Below, piece after piece: positions 1-13,429 of a DNA stretch of 64,000 nt (position 1 is its first letter; each line of letters begins with the position of its first letter). Position numbers and translations under genes: made by a program. The stretch is from NCBI GenBank assembly GCA_020746105.1, contig CM036617.1:204249971-204313970 (forward strand). The letters run 5' to 3'. The DNA comes from Trogon surrucura. Taxonomy: Eukaryota > Chordata > Aves > Trogoniformes > Trogonidae. A model generated the notes under the pieces. It saw only the letters and a list, made by a program, of their open reading frames with translations. It was not told where the DNA came from and made no database searches.

Positions 1-3000
1 AATCAATATAGTACCGCAAAAAAAAAAAAAAAGTCCTTACTCCTCTACAACTAACATTTTCTTAAAATTCCAGAACAATTGTTTTGAAAATGAGTAGTTG
101 TAAAACACTCTTATCACAGACACGATCACTTGTTAAATATGTGAGCACAGCATTAAGTTTAACCTACTGATTCAGAGCTGAAATTAGCCCGATTCAAAAG
201 CAATATTTGTAAAACCTCATCTAAAAACTCAGTCCCAGATTGAAAGGAGACTTCCTGAAGCAACACTTTGAACACCAATTGCTTTTCTGTCTTTCAGCTG
301 TTTCATTAATTTTACATAATTCTGTGACCAATAAGTATCAGAATATTTATAAATCCCCATAGATTTTAAACCAAACCGAGTTTGCTAGCACTGGCCAACT
401 GGCACTTCTGCTTAAGAGACAGCACATATTTTTTTCATAAATGTTGTTAGGTTAGGATATCTTATTATAAAGGAACAACGTGGTAAATGCTTTAAATTGG
501 TATAATTCATATAATTTCAGGAAAAAATGTTTTATCTGGTTTACAACAATACATTCAAGTACAGTTTTCTCTGAAGTTTAAGGCAATTATTCTAAAAGAA
601 ATCTTAGGACAGTATCTTTTCTGCAGTAGATTTAAAGATTCTTCATATTCCATACATATTTCATGAGGCATTCTACAAAGAAAACTTACCATTAATTTAT
701 CAGTTTTCTAACTTCACGCACTATTACTAGAGCTATTACCCATTACACGTAAAATATACGAGGGAAACAACCAAGTCTACAAGTATTTTTCTTGGAACTA
801 TAAGCTCATCATTCTATCAGTTACAAATAAATAAAAAATAACTCAAAAATATTAAAGTAGTTCAAATTTTCTCTGTACGTATTATTCTTCTTTGCTACAG
901 CTGTTATTTCATTGAGATTACTGTAAACGGCGACACGAAGTGATGGCCTGCATGAACAACTCCACGATAGATATGATAAACTAGATTTGCATGTTTTACA
1001 TTCCTATAAATTCCTCGGATAATTTAACTATGTAAAGCTGGAAAATTCTTTCAAGAGTATAGCTGCACAGAACTTCAGCTCCCCCAACAGCACGTTACGA
1101 TACAGGCATTATATATAGAAAATAGCTTTAATAGACATCTTGCTATCACTATGGCAACCACAGCAACTGGTTTCCAAAATGAAGAATAGCTCTGTTAGGC
1201 ACTTCATTAAATTTTTTTAAGCAAACACTGCCCTTAATCTTCTCAACAGAACAAAGTTATTCTGAATGCATGAAGAAAATAGGAAATCAAGTCCAATCCA
1301 ATGCTATAAACACAGAGCAAGACCCTCTTCAGGACCTTTGCTAGAAAAGAGCATCTTGTGCTCTATTTCACAGAGAAAGTCAGAGACACAGAAATAGATG
1401 AGGTTGGTGGTAGAAGGTACAAGAAAGCAAGAGAACAACTGATTAAAACTAAGGCAAAAGGAAGATTAATAAAACTACTATGAAAGATTTGCAACGAGTG
1501 AAGCCAACAACACAAATTACGAAAACAAGTAATGCAGAACTATGCCAGTGGAAAATTTTAAATGGCATTTTGGGTTTTCATAGTTCTCCTGCAACATTTA
1601 ATTTCTGTGCATCATCAACTATTTTTATTTTAGCATTACTGATACTCAAAAAGTCTCTAGAAAACCTTCCAAGTAGAACTAAGGTATCTTTCTATACAAA
1701 AAATAGAGAAAATAAGAAATACCACTTATTTAACTTAAGTTATAATACCAGTTAATTAATAGAGACAATTTCCCCACTTATTTAGAAATAATGCAGTATT
1801 TATGTCTCCTTTTTAGGGAGAAGATGGATTTTTGCAGTCTGTTGATCAATCACAAGACAGATCCAGTTTTTAAGTTAACAGCCAACTAATAAGTATTTCA
1901 GTTGGACAGTATCCATCCCTCATATCTTTTCTTTAAAAAAAAAAATCATGTGTGTTTGGAACAAATAAACGAAGGCATCTATTTATTTATCATAATATTA
2001 AAGCTTCACGTTATTAAGAAAATACTCCTAAAAAACAGACTTCAAAGAAAAAAAAAAACCACTGTTGCAATATCTACAATCAAAATGCATTTTGACGCTG
2101 GTCCTTCATAGTGAAACTACAATACAAGAAATACACAGCTAAAATAATGAGGACTAACGGATACATTAGACAACCAAGTCACAAAATTCATGCAATTATT
2201 CATGAGTTAGTAACAATAGAGCTTCCCCCATTAACAAAAAGACAACACGACAAGTAAGCCTACCTACAATATACATTTATCTACCACGTAAGAAAAGACT
2301 TCCTTTCATTTTTTTATAATCTCCCTCAGTATATTTGCCTTTGGAGGAAAGATGATGATACACAAAATAAAGAACATCCCGATCAAGCAAAGAATTTCAC
2401 ATGGAATACGCCCTAACCGGCTACAGTTCTGCTCTTGGATCACTTCTTCCATACACGCTCAAAGTCGAGCTTGAGGAAGTCAAAATAAGAGGCAATTATA
2501 CAAAGAGAAGGCCATCTTAGAAAACAAATGAACTTAGTCATCCAAACTAGTTTACAGGTTTCCTTTCAAGGACTAAATTAGGCTTTTCCTGTTCATATTA
2601 ACACAGTGAATTCTGTGGCACTTTCAGGCAACCGAGATTTTAGTGTTTCCTGCCTCTAAGGAGAGGTAATGTCTGCCAGTCGACTCGAAGCAATAAAGAC
2701 TACTGGAACTGCAGTGCATCCCTTCGAAACGTTTCGTGGATTTGCAAAGAGAATAAACAAGTCTGAATTTCAGATTGTGGTCAAGCACTAAGAAGGTGGA
2801 GAAGCTGAACTTAGCTCACAGTTCACAAAAAAAATGAAAAATTGCTAGTATGTACAATGAGAAATTCTCTTATTTTCATTTTAACTGTCAGCATTAACCA
2901 AGAACAAACTCCCAGCCATCAAAGAACATCTTCTATACCTAAACTGAAAACACTGTTTCCAATACAACCAAGAGAGTAAAACCAAGAGACTCAGAATTAA

Positions 3001-3302
3001 AACTGTATAGAGACCTACAACTTCTTTACAACATTCAGGATAGAGTTTAAAAGCTTCTCCCTAATTTCCCATGTCTCATATCAAATTCCTGTAAAAAGCT
3101 AACCCATAATTTCCAATCCACATCAGGCTTTCTTAGTTAACTGCAAACACGTCTCCAGAGTAGTCATCCATTTATTATTGCTAAAACACACACGAGGACA
3201 TATCTAAACAGTAATCAGTATCAGGAAGAGAGCATAACAACAAAAACACACAGTGAAATATGCTCCACTGTGATTACCTTCCCAGGCAATAACTGCTTTT
3301 TT

Positions 3303-3333
3303 AATTTTTATATATATATATATACACACACAT
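3303..3333. repeat. Short TA/CA microsatellite
   Basis: A TATATATATATATATA run followed by ACACACACA, in TBC1D22A intron 4. Confidence 0.85.
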
Positions 3334-4309
3334 ATCTATCTCTTCCACTTCTGGACTTCCTGCTAGCGACTTCAGTTTTTATTTTTTTAACATCAGAAGA
3401 GAAGCTGGCAAGAAAACACACAGAATGAACTATACTTCCTTAAGCCTTGGTAAACTGGCTTACAACCACAACACGTCCTTCGTTACAACATGCAAATTGT
3501 TAACTTTGATGTTCAAAACCTTCAGGGCCCACAGAAAACTCAAAGTTTTCAACAGCCTTGTTGGTGACATTCCTAGCAAGTTCTCCCCCTGCTGTGTCAA
3601 CCGCACGATGGTGTAGGATGCAGGTGAGGCTGCTCCCTCAGAGAGTCCCTAAGTACCACACGGCTCGCTGAACTTCTCACCCAAGTCTCTTTTACTATGG
3701 TAAGGCAGATTCCACGGTGTCTGTGTTGGTTCAGCTTTCAGCACGGTATCAGGAAATACAGGAGAGAGCACACCAAAGAAAAACACTTAACACCCCCCTC
3801 CCCCCCCCCAAAAAAAAACCAAACCAGAAAAACTACAAGAACACCTTATCATATAGTAACTTTCTTCCTCCTAGCTCATCCAGAGTTGAATCGTATTGTC
3901 TACTACATGGCTCAAATTTAAAGATGTTTTTTTGAACACAAGATCACAAATCAATACAAGGTACATATGATCTCCTAAAAACTCTGTTAAAACTTTAACC
4001 GACGTGAAAAAAACTTTTAGTTAATGAATACTGCAAGTTGTAGTAGAATGTTAACTAATGCCCTTTATTTTTCAGCGATCAGTTAGTGGTAACTACCAAG
4101 GTAATTTTGTGTGTATGTAAGAATCTGGATGATAATTTTGAGAATTTATTATGGGGTTCTTTTAAAGTAATCCCTTCACACCTTCTGAACTTCACGAGGT
4201 TAATGATGGTGGTGACAGGGTTAAGTGTTTATGGGTAAGAATAAGGTGGAAGGCCAACAAGGCAGGTATCATGGTGGGAGTTATAGACGACTGAAGGAGG
4301 AAGAAGAAT

Positions 4310-4720
4310 CACAGAATCATAGAAGAGTTTCAGCTGGAAGAGACCTTCAAGATCATCAAGTCCAACCTTTTCCCAGTCCTATCAACACCACTAAACCACG
4401 TCCTTCAGCGCAACATCCACCCGTCTCTTAAACGCCTCCAGGGATGGTGACTCAACCCCCTCCCTGGGCAGCCTGTTCCAATGCCTGACAACCCTTCCAG
4501 TAAAGAAAATCTTTCTAATATCCAACCTGAACCTCCTCGGCACAACTTAAGGCCATTTCCCCTCATACTATCACTCGCCACTAGGCAGAACAGACCAACC
4601 TTCACTTCTCTACAATCTCCTTTCAAGTAGTTGTAGAGAGCAATAAGGTCTGGCAGACAAAATAGTCTATAAGCAGCTGGGAGAAGTCTCACAATCACTA
4701 ACCCTTGTCCTTGAGGGTCA
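4310..4720 (-). repeat. CR1 LINE 3' fragment
   Basis: The plus strand starts with the reversed CR1 tail (tandem ATCACAGAATCATAGAA-like units) followed by the typical CR1 3' end (GGAAGAGACCTTCAAGATCA and the CAGCCTGTTCCAATGCCT block). The element therefore lies on the minus strand and is 5' truncated. It is well diverged from younger copies in the window. Confidence 0.85.
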
Positions 4721-4767
4721 CTTTACCTTACCAGATGCCTGCTGGAAATAAATAAAGCAGAAAAGAA

Positions 4768-5787
4768 ACAGTCCAGGAGGTTCCTGGAGTGTGTGGAAGA
4801 GAACTTCCTCACACAGCTGGCGAGCGAGTCAAATGGGAAGGCGCTCATCGGACCTGTTGTTTGTGAAGAGTGAAGGACTTGTTGGTGACAAGATGGTTGG
4901 GGGCCATCTTGAGCATAGTGATAACAAAGCGATAACAGTTTTTGATTCTTGGAAAAGTAAGGAGGAGGGTCGGCAGAACTGCTACGTTGGATTTCCAGAG
5001 GGCATGCTTTGGCCTGTTAATGAACAGAGTCCCCTAAGAGGCAGTCCTGAAGGGCAAAGGAGGAAGACTGGACACTTTCAAGAAGGAAAACTTTAAGGAG
5101 CAGGAGCAGGCTGTCCCCATGTGCTGAAAGATGAGCTGGCAAGGAAGAGTAGCCTGGCTGAAAAAAGTGATTTGGCTTAAGCTCGAGGGAAGGGGGTCCG
5201 GGGAAGGCATTTATGACCTTTGGAAGAAGAGGCAGGCAACTCCAGAGGACTACAAGGATATTGTAAAATGATCTCTGAGGTCCCTTCCAGCCCAGGCCAT
5301 TCTATGATGATCTACGCAGGGAGAAAATTAGAAGGGCAAAGCCCAACTTGACACGGCTACTGCATAAAAAACAACAAAAAGAAGTGCCTCAATAAATCAA
5401 CAAAAAGAGGGTTAAGGAGAATCTCCACCCTTTATTGGGTGCAGCGAGAAACAGTGACTAAGGATCAGGAGAAGGTTGAGGTACTTAATGCCTTCTTTAA
5501 GTCAGTTGTTAATAGTAAGGCCTGTTTTTCTCCAGGTACCGAGCCCCCTGAGCTGAAGGACGGGGATAAGAAGCAGAATGAAGCCTCCATAATCAAAGGG
5601 GGAATAGTTAGTGACCTGTTGGAACACTTAGATGCACACAGGTCTGTGGGGCTGGATGGGATCTACCCAAGGGTACTGAGGGAGCTGATGGAAATGCTCA
5701 TCAAGCCACTTGCAGTCATTTATCAGCAGTCTTGGCTGACCAGGGAGGTCCCAGTGGACTGGACATTAGCAAATGTGACATCTGTGT
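4768..5787 (+). repeat. CR1 LINE fragment, ORF2 endonuclease-to-RT region
   Basis: Plus-strand CR1 sequence covering the end of the endonuclease region and the start of reverse transcriptase. Translated fragments include the conserved GLDGIYPRVLRELMEMLIKP block and LTREVPVDW, with frame breaks before it. It shares a long homologous stretch with the copy at 38.7 kb (TTTATGACCTTTGGAAGAAG at 5207 and again at 38711). It stops abruptly near 5787, before the RT active site. It is a dead copy. Confidence 0.85.
5264..5313 (+). repeat. Very short CR1 3' tail nested in the CR1 copy
   Basis: About 50 bp resembling a CR1 3' terminus (GAGGTCCCTTCCAGCCCAGG then CCATTCTATGATGAT) interrupts the CR1 ORF2 sequence. 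The homologous copy at 38.75 kb runs straight from GATGTTGTGAG into TTACGCAGGGAG without it. Confidence 0.6.
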
Positions 5788-6674
5788 CAATCAAGTATCT
5801 TTACAAATGCAGAGACATATCCTTCTGGAACAAATGATGCAAAATCCTCTCAAAATTGTTTCAAGAACCTATTATCACCTAGTTACAATTAAAAAAAATA
5901 AGAAATTAATACCCTTGAAGTGTCCCGCTAAAGGAGTAATCACAACAAATGCTGATTATTGCTGAAACCACAGGTTATGAAACTAAGCGGTAGAAGACCA
6001 TATAACAATCCTGCAAAAAATAATATAAGAAATCATTTACAGATATTTAGCATTTATTTCTTGTAGAAGATTTTTAATTAAAATAAAATGTAAGTTAAAA
6101 AAGTTCCACAGCTTTATGGTAGACTACTGACCTTTGTTATTAGTGTTGTTTATTAGCTGAAAAGGCAAGCGTGTTTTGCAGGTAACAAGCTAAGTAGAAA
6201 AGAACAGGAATCAGAGAGGACACCTTGCAGTGTTTCAAAAGATAGATAGGACTAATGGTTTGTCACATGAAGCAGCAGTAGGACACATCTTCACTTCATA
6301 CTACATATCACCCAACTGGAAGAAGAATAAGCACTAACATGATCAACTACAGATAATTCAAAACTGCAGGTGGCAAGAAAATTCTAAATTACATGGATGG
6401 ACTATGAGCAGAGAGATAAATCACTATGCAGTTCAGTGCAGATAAATTACTGAAGCTGGGAACAAAATTAATCAAGTGCATTTCAACTATGCATTTTGTA
6501 AAGTTATTGAGACTTTTCAACAATGTCTCTTTGCCAGTTTTAAAGGACATAACAGATTGCTTTTACAGACTACTACATTTATGAACCATAAATAAAATAA
6601 AAGATAATTACTGTGCTTGATCAAGTTTAATATACAACCAGAATGTATAAACAACTGCAAGCATGAATAGGAAA

Positions 6675-7056
6675 GTCATAAAATCACAGAATGGTTTACG
6701 TTGGAAGGAACCTTAAGGATGATCTAGTTCTAACTCCCCCGGGTGGGCAGGGACACCTCCCACCAGACCAGGTCGCTCAAAGCCCCGTCCAACCTGGCCC
6801 TGAACATCTCCAGGGAGGGGGCTTCCACAGCTTCTCTGGGCAACCTCTTCTAGTGTCTCACCACCATCACAGAAAACAATTGCTTCATAATATCTAATCT
6901 AAATCTACCACCTTCAGTTTGAAACCATTATGTCTTACCCTGTCACTACACTCCCCAATAAAGAGTCCCTTCCCTTTCTTTCCTGTAGGCCCCCTTGAAG
7001 TACCGGAAGGACACTAGAAGGTCTCCCCCAAGCCTTCTCTTCTCAAGTTGCTGCAA
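6675..7056 (-). repeat. CR1 LINE 3' fragment
   Basis: Reverse-oriented CR1 3' end. It begins AATCACAGAATGGTTTACGT, continues through the GGGCAGGGACACCTCCCACC and CTCCAGGGAGGGGGC blocks, and ends near the TCTCTTCTCAAGTTGCTGCA segment. It lies in TBC1D22A intron 4, in the same orientation as the gene. Confidence 0.9.
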
Positions 7057-8578
7057 CAATATAGATGCCCACTGTGATGGGGAAAAAGAAAAAAGACACA
7101 TCTAAGTTTTATTTCTAAATTTAATTTCCAGAGACCTACTCTAGAATTCTTTTATTATAGTACACAGAGGCAACTAGATATTGCTACAAGATGAACCAAG
7201 ATTATATCATTTGTAATTCCTGTAAAATTACAGTTAATTTTTGACATCAAATTAATCAAAGGTTCAGTAATTCTTTATATGTTCTGTAAGAGTTCACAGC
7301 ATTATCTACTACTTCTACAGCAAAGGACTAGGAAAGAGACAACACCCCCCACAGCAGCTTCCGAAACTCTCTGCAAAGGTTTTCTTTTTGGCAATTTTCT
7401 TAGAATAAATCAGAGAAATACATGAAATTTTTAAAAGTGCAATGAAACAGAGCTTTTAACGGTGAACATAGGACACAGCAATATGAGTAAACTTACAATA
7501 GGAATGCTTTACCATTATCACGGATGCTTCCTTTTACATTGCCTTCTATTATTTTTATCTAGGGATTATGCTAAAACTTCAATATGGTATTTTCTTCAAC
7601 TTGGAATATTTTGTGACTAAGTAGAATGAAAAGTCACCTTAACATGGAGAACAACTTTCTGTCTTAAGAAATAAGTTGTTTGTATTTTGAAAATTTTGAT
7701 ACACATGTGCTACATTGCACAACAGTAGCATTGCAATGTTATGAAGCTTTATTAAATCAGGAAAACACAGCACACCAAAGCTTACTATTGGCTGTTGTTT
7801 GATTTAAATAAACATGTTTCTGACACCCAGTTACATACTCATTAGCCATATGGGTGTACAAAAAGCAGAAAATCAGTTGACTTGAAGATAAATGGGAAGT
7901 TAAGGAAGCGCTTCAATGGGCTATCCATTAAAAACATATTACAAAACCTATCACACATAAGCTACGCGGAGGTCACAAGCAGAGCAACAAACAAGTTCTT
8001 GTAAGTCATTTGATTATCAATATAGTTATCTTACATTGTGTAAACAGCTTCCTAAAACACTGCACAAGACTACTTAAAAACACAAGTCTAACAAATTTAA
8101 TAGAATTAAATTTAAATTGGAAATCAGACAGACATAGCAGTACAGTCTCTCTTACATACGTAAACAGTCAGCAGTTGAAGGAAAGAGAAAATTCTTCCCA
8201 TTTCCCCTACAGTGCTTTGTTAAAAGTCCCATTCCCTGCCCTCATCTTAAAGCAACAAATTGTTTGCAAAAGATTCTGCAAGCACAGAGCCCATCTTCAT
8301 TCCGTAACACAAGGTCCTTTACAAGGAAAGACGAGGCCTGAAATGAAGTAAATCTACATCAAATTGACTGCAAGGCAAGCATAAGCACAGGTTGATTGCA
8401 CAGAACATCCAGTGTAAATTGTCCTCTCTGAATAAATAACTCGGCACACTGTACCAGAGGTGGAAGGCTGTGCAGACACACAGGCCCTACAGTCTGCTCT
8501 GCAGTTTTCTACTAAACACAGTTGTACTGTTATCTCCAGCCCTCTCCAGCTTCTTTAACTTGTGCCCAGTGTACCTCA

Positions 8579-9604
8579 CGTTTTGGGTTTTTATGGTCAT
8601 GGCAGCAGGGAGGCTACAGAGGGGGCTTATGCTAGAAGCTTCCCCTAGATCCAACAGAGCCAATGCCAGTCGGCTACAGAGATCGACTCGCCGCTCGCCA
8701 AGGCCGAGCCCATCAGCGACGATGTAATGTATTTAAGAAGCGAGGAAAAAAGTTTTTGCACAACTCCAGACAGAGGAGGAAATGAGAATATGTGAGAGAA
8801 GCAACTCTGCTGACACCAAGGTCAGTGAAGAAGCAGGGGGAGGAGGTGCAGAAGCAGAGATTCCCCTGAGTCACTGTGAAGAGCACAGTGAAGCGGGTCA
8901 CCCTCCTGCAGTCCACGGAGGTGGCAGGAGTGCAGATGTTCACCTGCAGCCCATGAAGGGTCCCAGACCACAGCCCATGGATGCCCAAAGGAGGCTTGTG
9001 GGAAGTCCACGCTGGAGCAGCCTCCTTGGCAGGACCTGTGGACCCACGCAGAGAGGAGCCCACGCTGGAGCGGGGCTGCTGTCCAGACTTGTGACCCCGT
9101 GGGGGACTGGCGCGGGAGCATTCTGCTCCTGAAGGACTGCACCCCATGGAAAGAGCCCACTCTGTGGCACTTCATGAAGAACTGTCTTTCATGGAAAGGA
9201 TCCCATGCTGGAGCAGGGAAAGAGTGAGGAGTTCTCCCCATGAGGAGGAAGGAGCAGCAGAGACAACATCTAATGAACTCAGGGCAACTTGGGGCAAGAG
9301 GTGGAGAAACCAGGAGTACAGTTAAGCCCAGGAAGAAGGGAGGGGTGGTAGGAAGTTGGTTTTTACAATTTGGTTTTATTTCTCAGTGCCCTTCTCTGAT
9401 TTGATTGGTAATAAAATTAATTTCCCCAGGTCAAGTCTGTTTTGCCCGTGAAAGTAATTGCTGAGTGATCTCCCTGTCCTTACCTCAACCCATAAGCCTT
9501 TTGTTATGTTTTCTTTCCCTTGTCCATCTAAGAAGGTGGAGCCCTAGAGCAGCTGTGGTGGGCACCTCGGGCACCTGGCCTCCAGCCAGGGTCAAACCGC
9601 TACA
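8579..9604 (+). mobile_element. Solo long terminal repeat, avian ERVL type
   Basis: A 1026 bp block with repeated units built on CACGCTGGAGCAG and GGACCTGTGGACCC, a polyadenylation signal AATAAA at 9410-9415, the U5-like segment TCTGTTTTGCCCGTGAAAGT and an end at CAGGGTCAAACCGCTACA. From memory this is a widespread ERVL LTR of non-galliform birds. The 3' end is CA. The 5' end appears to be a mutated TG (now CG). Flanking CCTCA and CATCA would be a 5 bp target duplication with one mismatch. No internal retroviral sequence adjoins it, so it is a solo LTR. The 5' boundary is less sure than the 3' boundary. Confidence 0.8.
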
Positions 9605-11267
9605 CATCAGTACGACCTAACTGACAGACATCCATCTTTAAGTCCCTCGCAAAGCAAAACTGCTTCTTACAACAGTCTCCTTCTACTAGCCCACATCTCT
9701 TGCCCTAACATGGTTCAGCTAGTTTAGCAGCTTTCATTGTGTAATTTTAACTTTATGAGATTATCTCCTCAGTCTTTGCATTACATTACAAGATATATTG
9801 TCAGGGCCCTTGAACAGTTCTCTCCTGCAGCATAAATCATACACCTAAAAGCAACAATTCTATAGGAACAGGTTTTTTTTTTCATATAGCTAACTGCTCT
9901 TGACATCCATTTGTATTAGAGGCAATAACAACATAGCAATAGTCAAATACAAAGCGCCAAACGGAAAGAAGGTATATTATTTCCATCTGTTTATCATGCA
10001 AACAACAAAAACGCCTGCAGGAAAGGGAGGTAGAGTGTATTAGGAGGGCTTAAAGAAAGACTCAGAACAACTGCAAGGGCAGTTATAAATTACAAGAGTG
10101 AGTTTATTAGTTCAGCTCTGTGAAATATTAAGAGCAAGTTACAGGCACTTTTAAGCCATAAAAATAGGTTTTTTATTCATAAATAAGAGTTAAGTAACCT
10201 AAAAGAATCTTTTTTTTTTTTTTTGGTATTCTGAGGATTCTGGAGTGGTGTTGTTTCCTCCTTTCCTAGTTCATGTTCTCAGACTGTGCCTCATTCTAAT
10301 AACGACTTGGGTAAGCATGTGCTGGATAAAACTGTACACAGAAACTTGGAGAATGGCACTGTTATTCTGTCTTTATGTAATATTTACCAGCAGATTCGTA
10401 TCCCAATTATAGTCTATACCTGGTTTATTATATTATTTTGCTCAGTGTATAATTTGATAGGATTGATAGAACCTACCTATTTCCACAACTTCCTAATACC
10501 CAACCATTGTACCAAGCCCAATTCCAAAACTATTAGGAGACTTCAAAGGCTAAAATAAACTTTGGTTCCAAATTTAAACACATAATCCATCTTTGTGAGA
10601 GTTTTCTTGGGAAAGAACACACTCTTTCACAACCTCTAGTTGACGTACAAGACTAACAAGGCATTTTATGCTGTCTTCATCCGATGATGATTATTCAAGT
10701 GTAACCGAAAGGATTTCAAGGTCACTTGTATTACTTTGTGTTCTTAGTCTACCGTGATTTCTCATGTCATAAGAGAAAAAATGGAAGTTGAAAATGCGCA
10801 TGTTTCAGTTCCACAGATTAACTTATTTTTATATTGCTTTGAAAAGACTTGTTGCATCTTTTTCAATGGTATGCAAAACTCTATCAAGAAAACAAAGTCA
10901 ACAGTAATACTTTACTTGTGTTATTACTACTTCTCAGCAAAACCAACACAACTACATCCAGAAATGAACAGAAATATTTGATAGAATGTTTCCAAAACAA
11001 TTACTAGCCAATTCACTGTTACAAACAAAACTCAACTATCTGTGGATCTACTACAAAACAAAGACACACACACAAAAAGAGCATGAGCCAGCTGTATCAG
11101 AATAGCTACCTGTCCCTTCATTACCCACTATAAATCTTAGCTTGGAGCCTGTTACCTAGTTCTAACTTAGTCTGTTTCCAGTATTACTCAGGAAAAAAAA
11201 AAAAACCCACACAACAGAAAACAACCACCACATACAACCCACAACAGTCCTCAAAGCTACTACTGAC

Positions 11268-11490
11268 ATTATAGAATAGAATCATTAAGGTTGGGAAAAA
11301 CCTCTACAATCATCAAAATTCCAACCACCAACCTAACTCTACCACGACCACTAAACCACGTCCTGAAGTGTCACGTCTACACATTTTTTGAACACCTCCA
11401 GAGATGATGACACCACCACTTCCTCAGGCAGCCTGTTGCAATGCCTCATCACTCTTTCAGTAAAGGAATTTTTCCTATGTCCAATCTAAA
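11268..11490 (-). repeat. CR1 LINE 3' fragment, old
   Basis: A diverged reverse-oriented CR1 3' end: it opens with TATAGAATAGAATCATTAAG, contains CACTAAACCACGTCC, and ends in TTTCCTATGTCCAATCTAAA. It resembles the 4.3 kb copy (shared CACTAAACCACGTCC) more than the 6.7 kb one, so both may belong to the same older subfamily. Confidence 0.8.
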
Positions 11491-13429
11491 ATAAACTACC
11501 TTTTTTAAACATAGTCTCACTGTAACATGGAATTAAACCAAATCTCCCCAAAACACATGCACACACCAGATGCCTGTGATAAAATGCATACACATTTGCA
11601 TATATGCATACATCCACTTTCCCTAATACATACATATAAAGTGGTCTCAGCACTACCATCATATACAATCCACAACTAACAGCTTCATGATCATCACAAG
11701 TTTGCATGTCAGCAGTAGAGTTCAATTCTTTCACCAAGAAAAATCACGTATTTTTAATAGACATATTAGGAAATGCTATTGGATATATTCCAGATAAAAA
11801 AGTCAAAATATTGGTATCAAAAAATGACAACTGGACTTAAAATTCTAATTCACACAACTTCAAATTCTGTACTCATTACAGTTTGTACAGCAAGAGAAAG
11901 AACAAGCTTCCTATCAGATGACACAGAAAAGGCATTACTTAGTGATATCTACAAGAAAGATTATTGGGAGCTTATTAGATATTCTTCACATTTTAATAAT
12001 ATCAAGAGCAACATACTTTAATTTCATACTTCTATGCATATTTCCATGAGAGATTCAGGAAGTTCAAAAGGGAAAAAAAGACAAACCTCATTTATTTAAA
12101 TAACATTGACTAAACTCTCATCAAGGTCAAGGAGACTGCACTCCTAAATAAGAGTGGAAATTTTCTTTCACTCCTTTTCAAAATATTTTACTCTGATCCC
12201 TAAATTTGATTTACTGTGAAAGCATTCCCATCTAATTTGACAGCAAAAGTTAAATGGACAGGTTTCAGTTAAAATTTGTCTTCCCTCTGACTTTGTAGCC
12301 TTATGTAACAAAGATTTCTACCATTACAGCATTCTTAAAAGTTATAGGAGTACTCATGTCAGTCACAATAACATAGATCTAAACGATGTTATGATCTAAG
12401 GGAGAAAAAGTGATAATTGATTATCATTTTTGAGTTTATATAAAATATGTAATTTAACACCTCAGAATTTCACAGTTGCATTTTATAAGAACGTCCTATA
12501 ACTCAGTGAAGTGTTAAGTCTCATCTAGTTCGTATTGTTTCCTTAGTCCTACTCTGCCAGCACCAATCTCACAATAAGACACAGCACAGAAAGGGCAAAA
12601 GAAGAAAGCCACAGCTCGGACTATATCATATTGAAGAAGTCTCATGACAACCATAGGGCAGGAAAGTATCAATTCAGGAACTGCAAACATACAGTTTCTA
12701 TTTCCTTCTGTAACAGTTTCCTGCAGATATCTAACTCAAAGCCATTTTCTTTATTTTGGCATAAATTTCTACATCTAAGTAGTCCGAGTTCTCCAAATGC
12801 ATTGCACTATTCCTACTCGCTCCAGATTTTCACTTGGGATTTGATTCTGTGATACCCTCAGAGCACTCGTATTTACTATTCAGCAGTTAAAGTCCAGTGC
12901 ACAAAGGGGATGGTCAAGTTCCATGGCAATGCATTTGTTTTCAGATTAACATGTTGTCAGCATTCACAGATGAGACACAGAACCACTGTACCAGTCTGTG
13001 AACATGAAGAATGCTCACTGGGTAGACAAGGAGTAATACTGCCACGTCTCATTATTTTTCACTTTCATATTTCTAAGCATGAGAAACATTGTTACACTGC
13101 ATGCTGTTCCATTACCAGGCACTAACACTAGACACAGATAATTATACTTGGGTTTTTTTCTCCAGAAATTAGTCCAGTAGGAAGAAATAATGTGAAAAAG
13201 AACTAAAAGTCATAACACTCTAGACATTAGCAGGATGTACGCACAGTGCGTATTACATGCATGAATACGTCAAACATTCAATTCTATTCTCTCTTTCGCA
13301 AAAATCAATTCTAAATGTTGAAAGGATTCGATCTTAACCAAACGATCAGAGAGAACAGAACAAACAGGAAAATTTTATAATTAAAGAATAATTTAGATGT
13401 AATTCAGAGCTCCTACAAGAAATACTCAC

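Larger units (their letters stand above)
1..13429 (-). other. TBC1D22A: TBC1D22A intron 4 (partial)
   Basis: AT-rich intronic DNA with no recognised exon on either strand. It holds the CR1 pieces near 4.3-5.8, 6.7-7.05 and 11.3-11.5 kb, the ERVL-type LTR at 8.6-9.6 kb, a short TA/CA repeat near 3.31 kb, a polypyrimidine-free C/A-rich tract near 3.8 kb and several A or T runs. The remaining unique sequence (for example 1-4.3 kb and 11.5-13.4 kb) shows nothing I can name. Intron 4 being longer than 13.4 kb fits the very large size of this gene in other vertebrates. Confidence 0.85.

Noticed and set aside
8713..9241. Several overlapping frames of 76-144 codons on both strands
   Set aside because: They fall wholly inside the ERVL-type LTR and reflect its internal repeats, not a protein gene.
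1..13429. Search for TBC1D22A exon 5 on the minus strand
   Set aside because: The expected start of the TBC region (EELRRLSWSGIP-like) was not seen; the exon is taken to lie outside the window.
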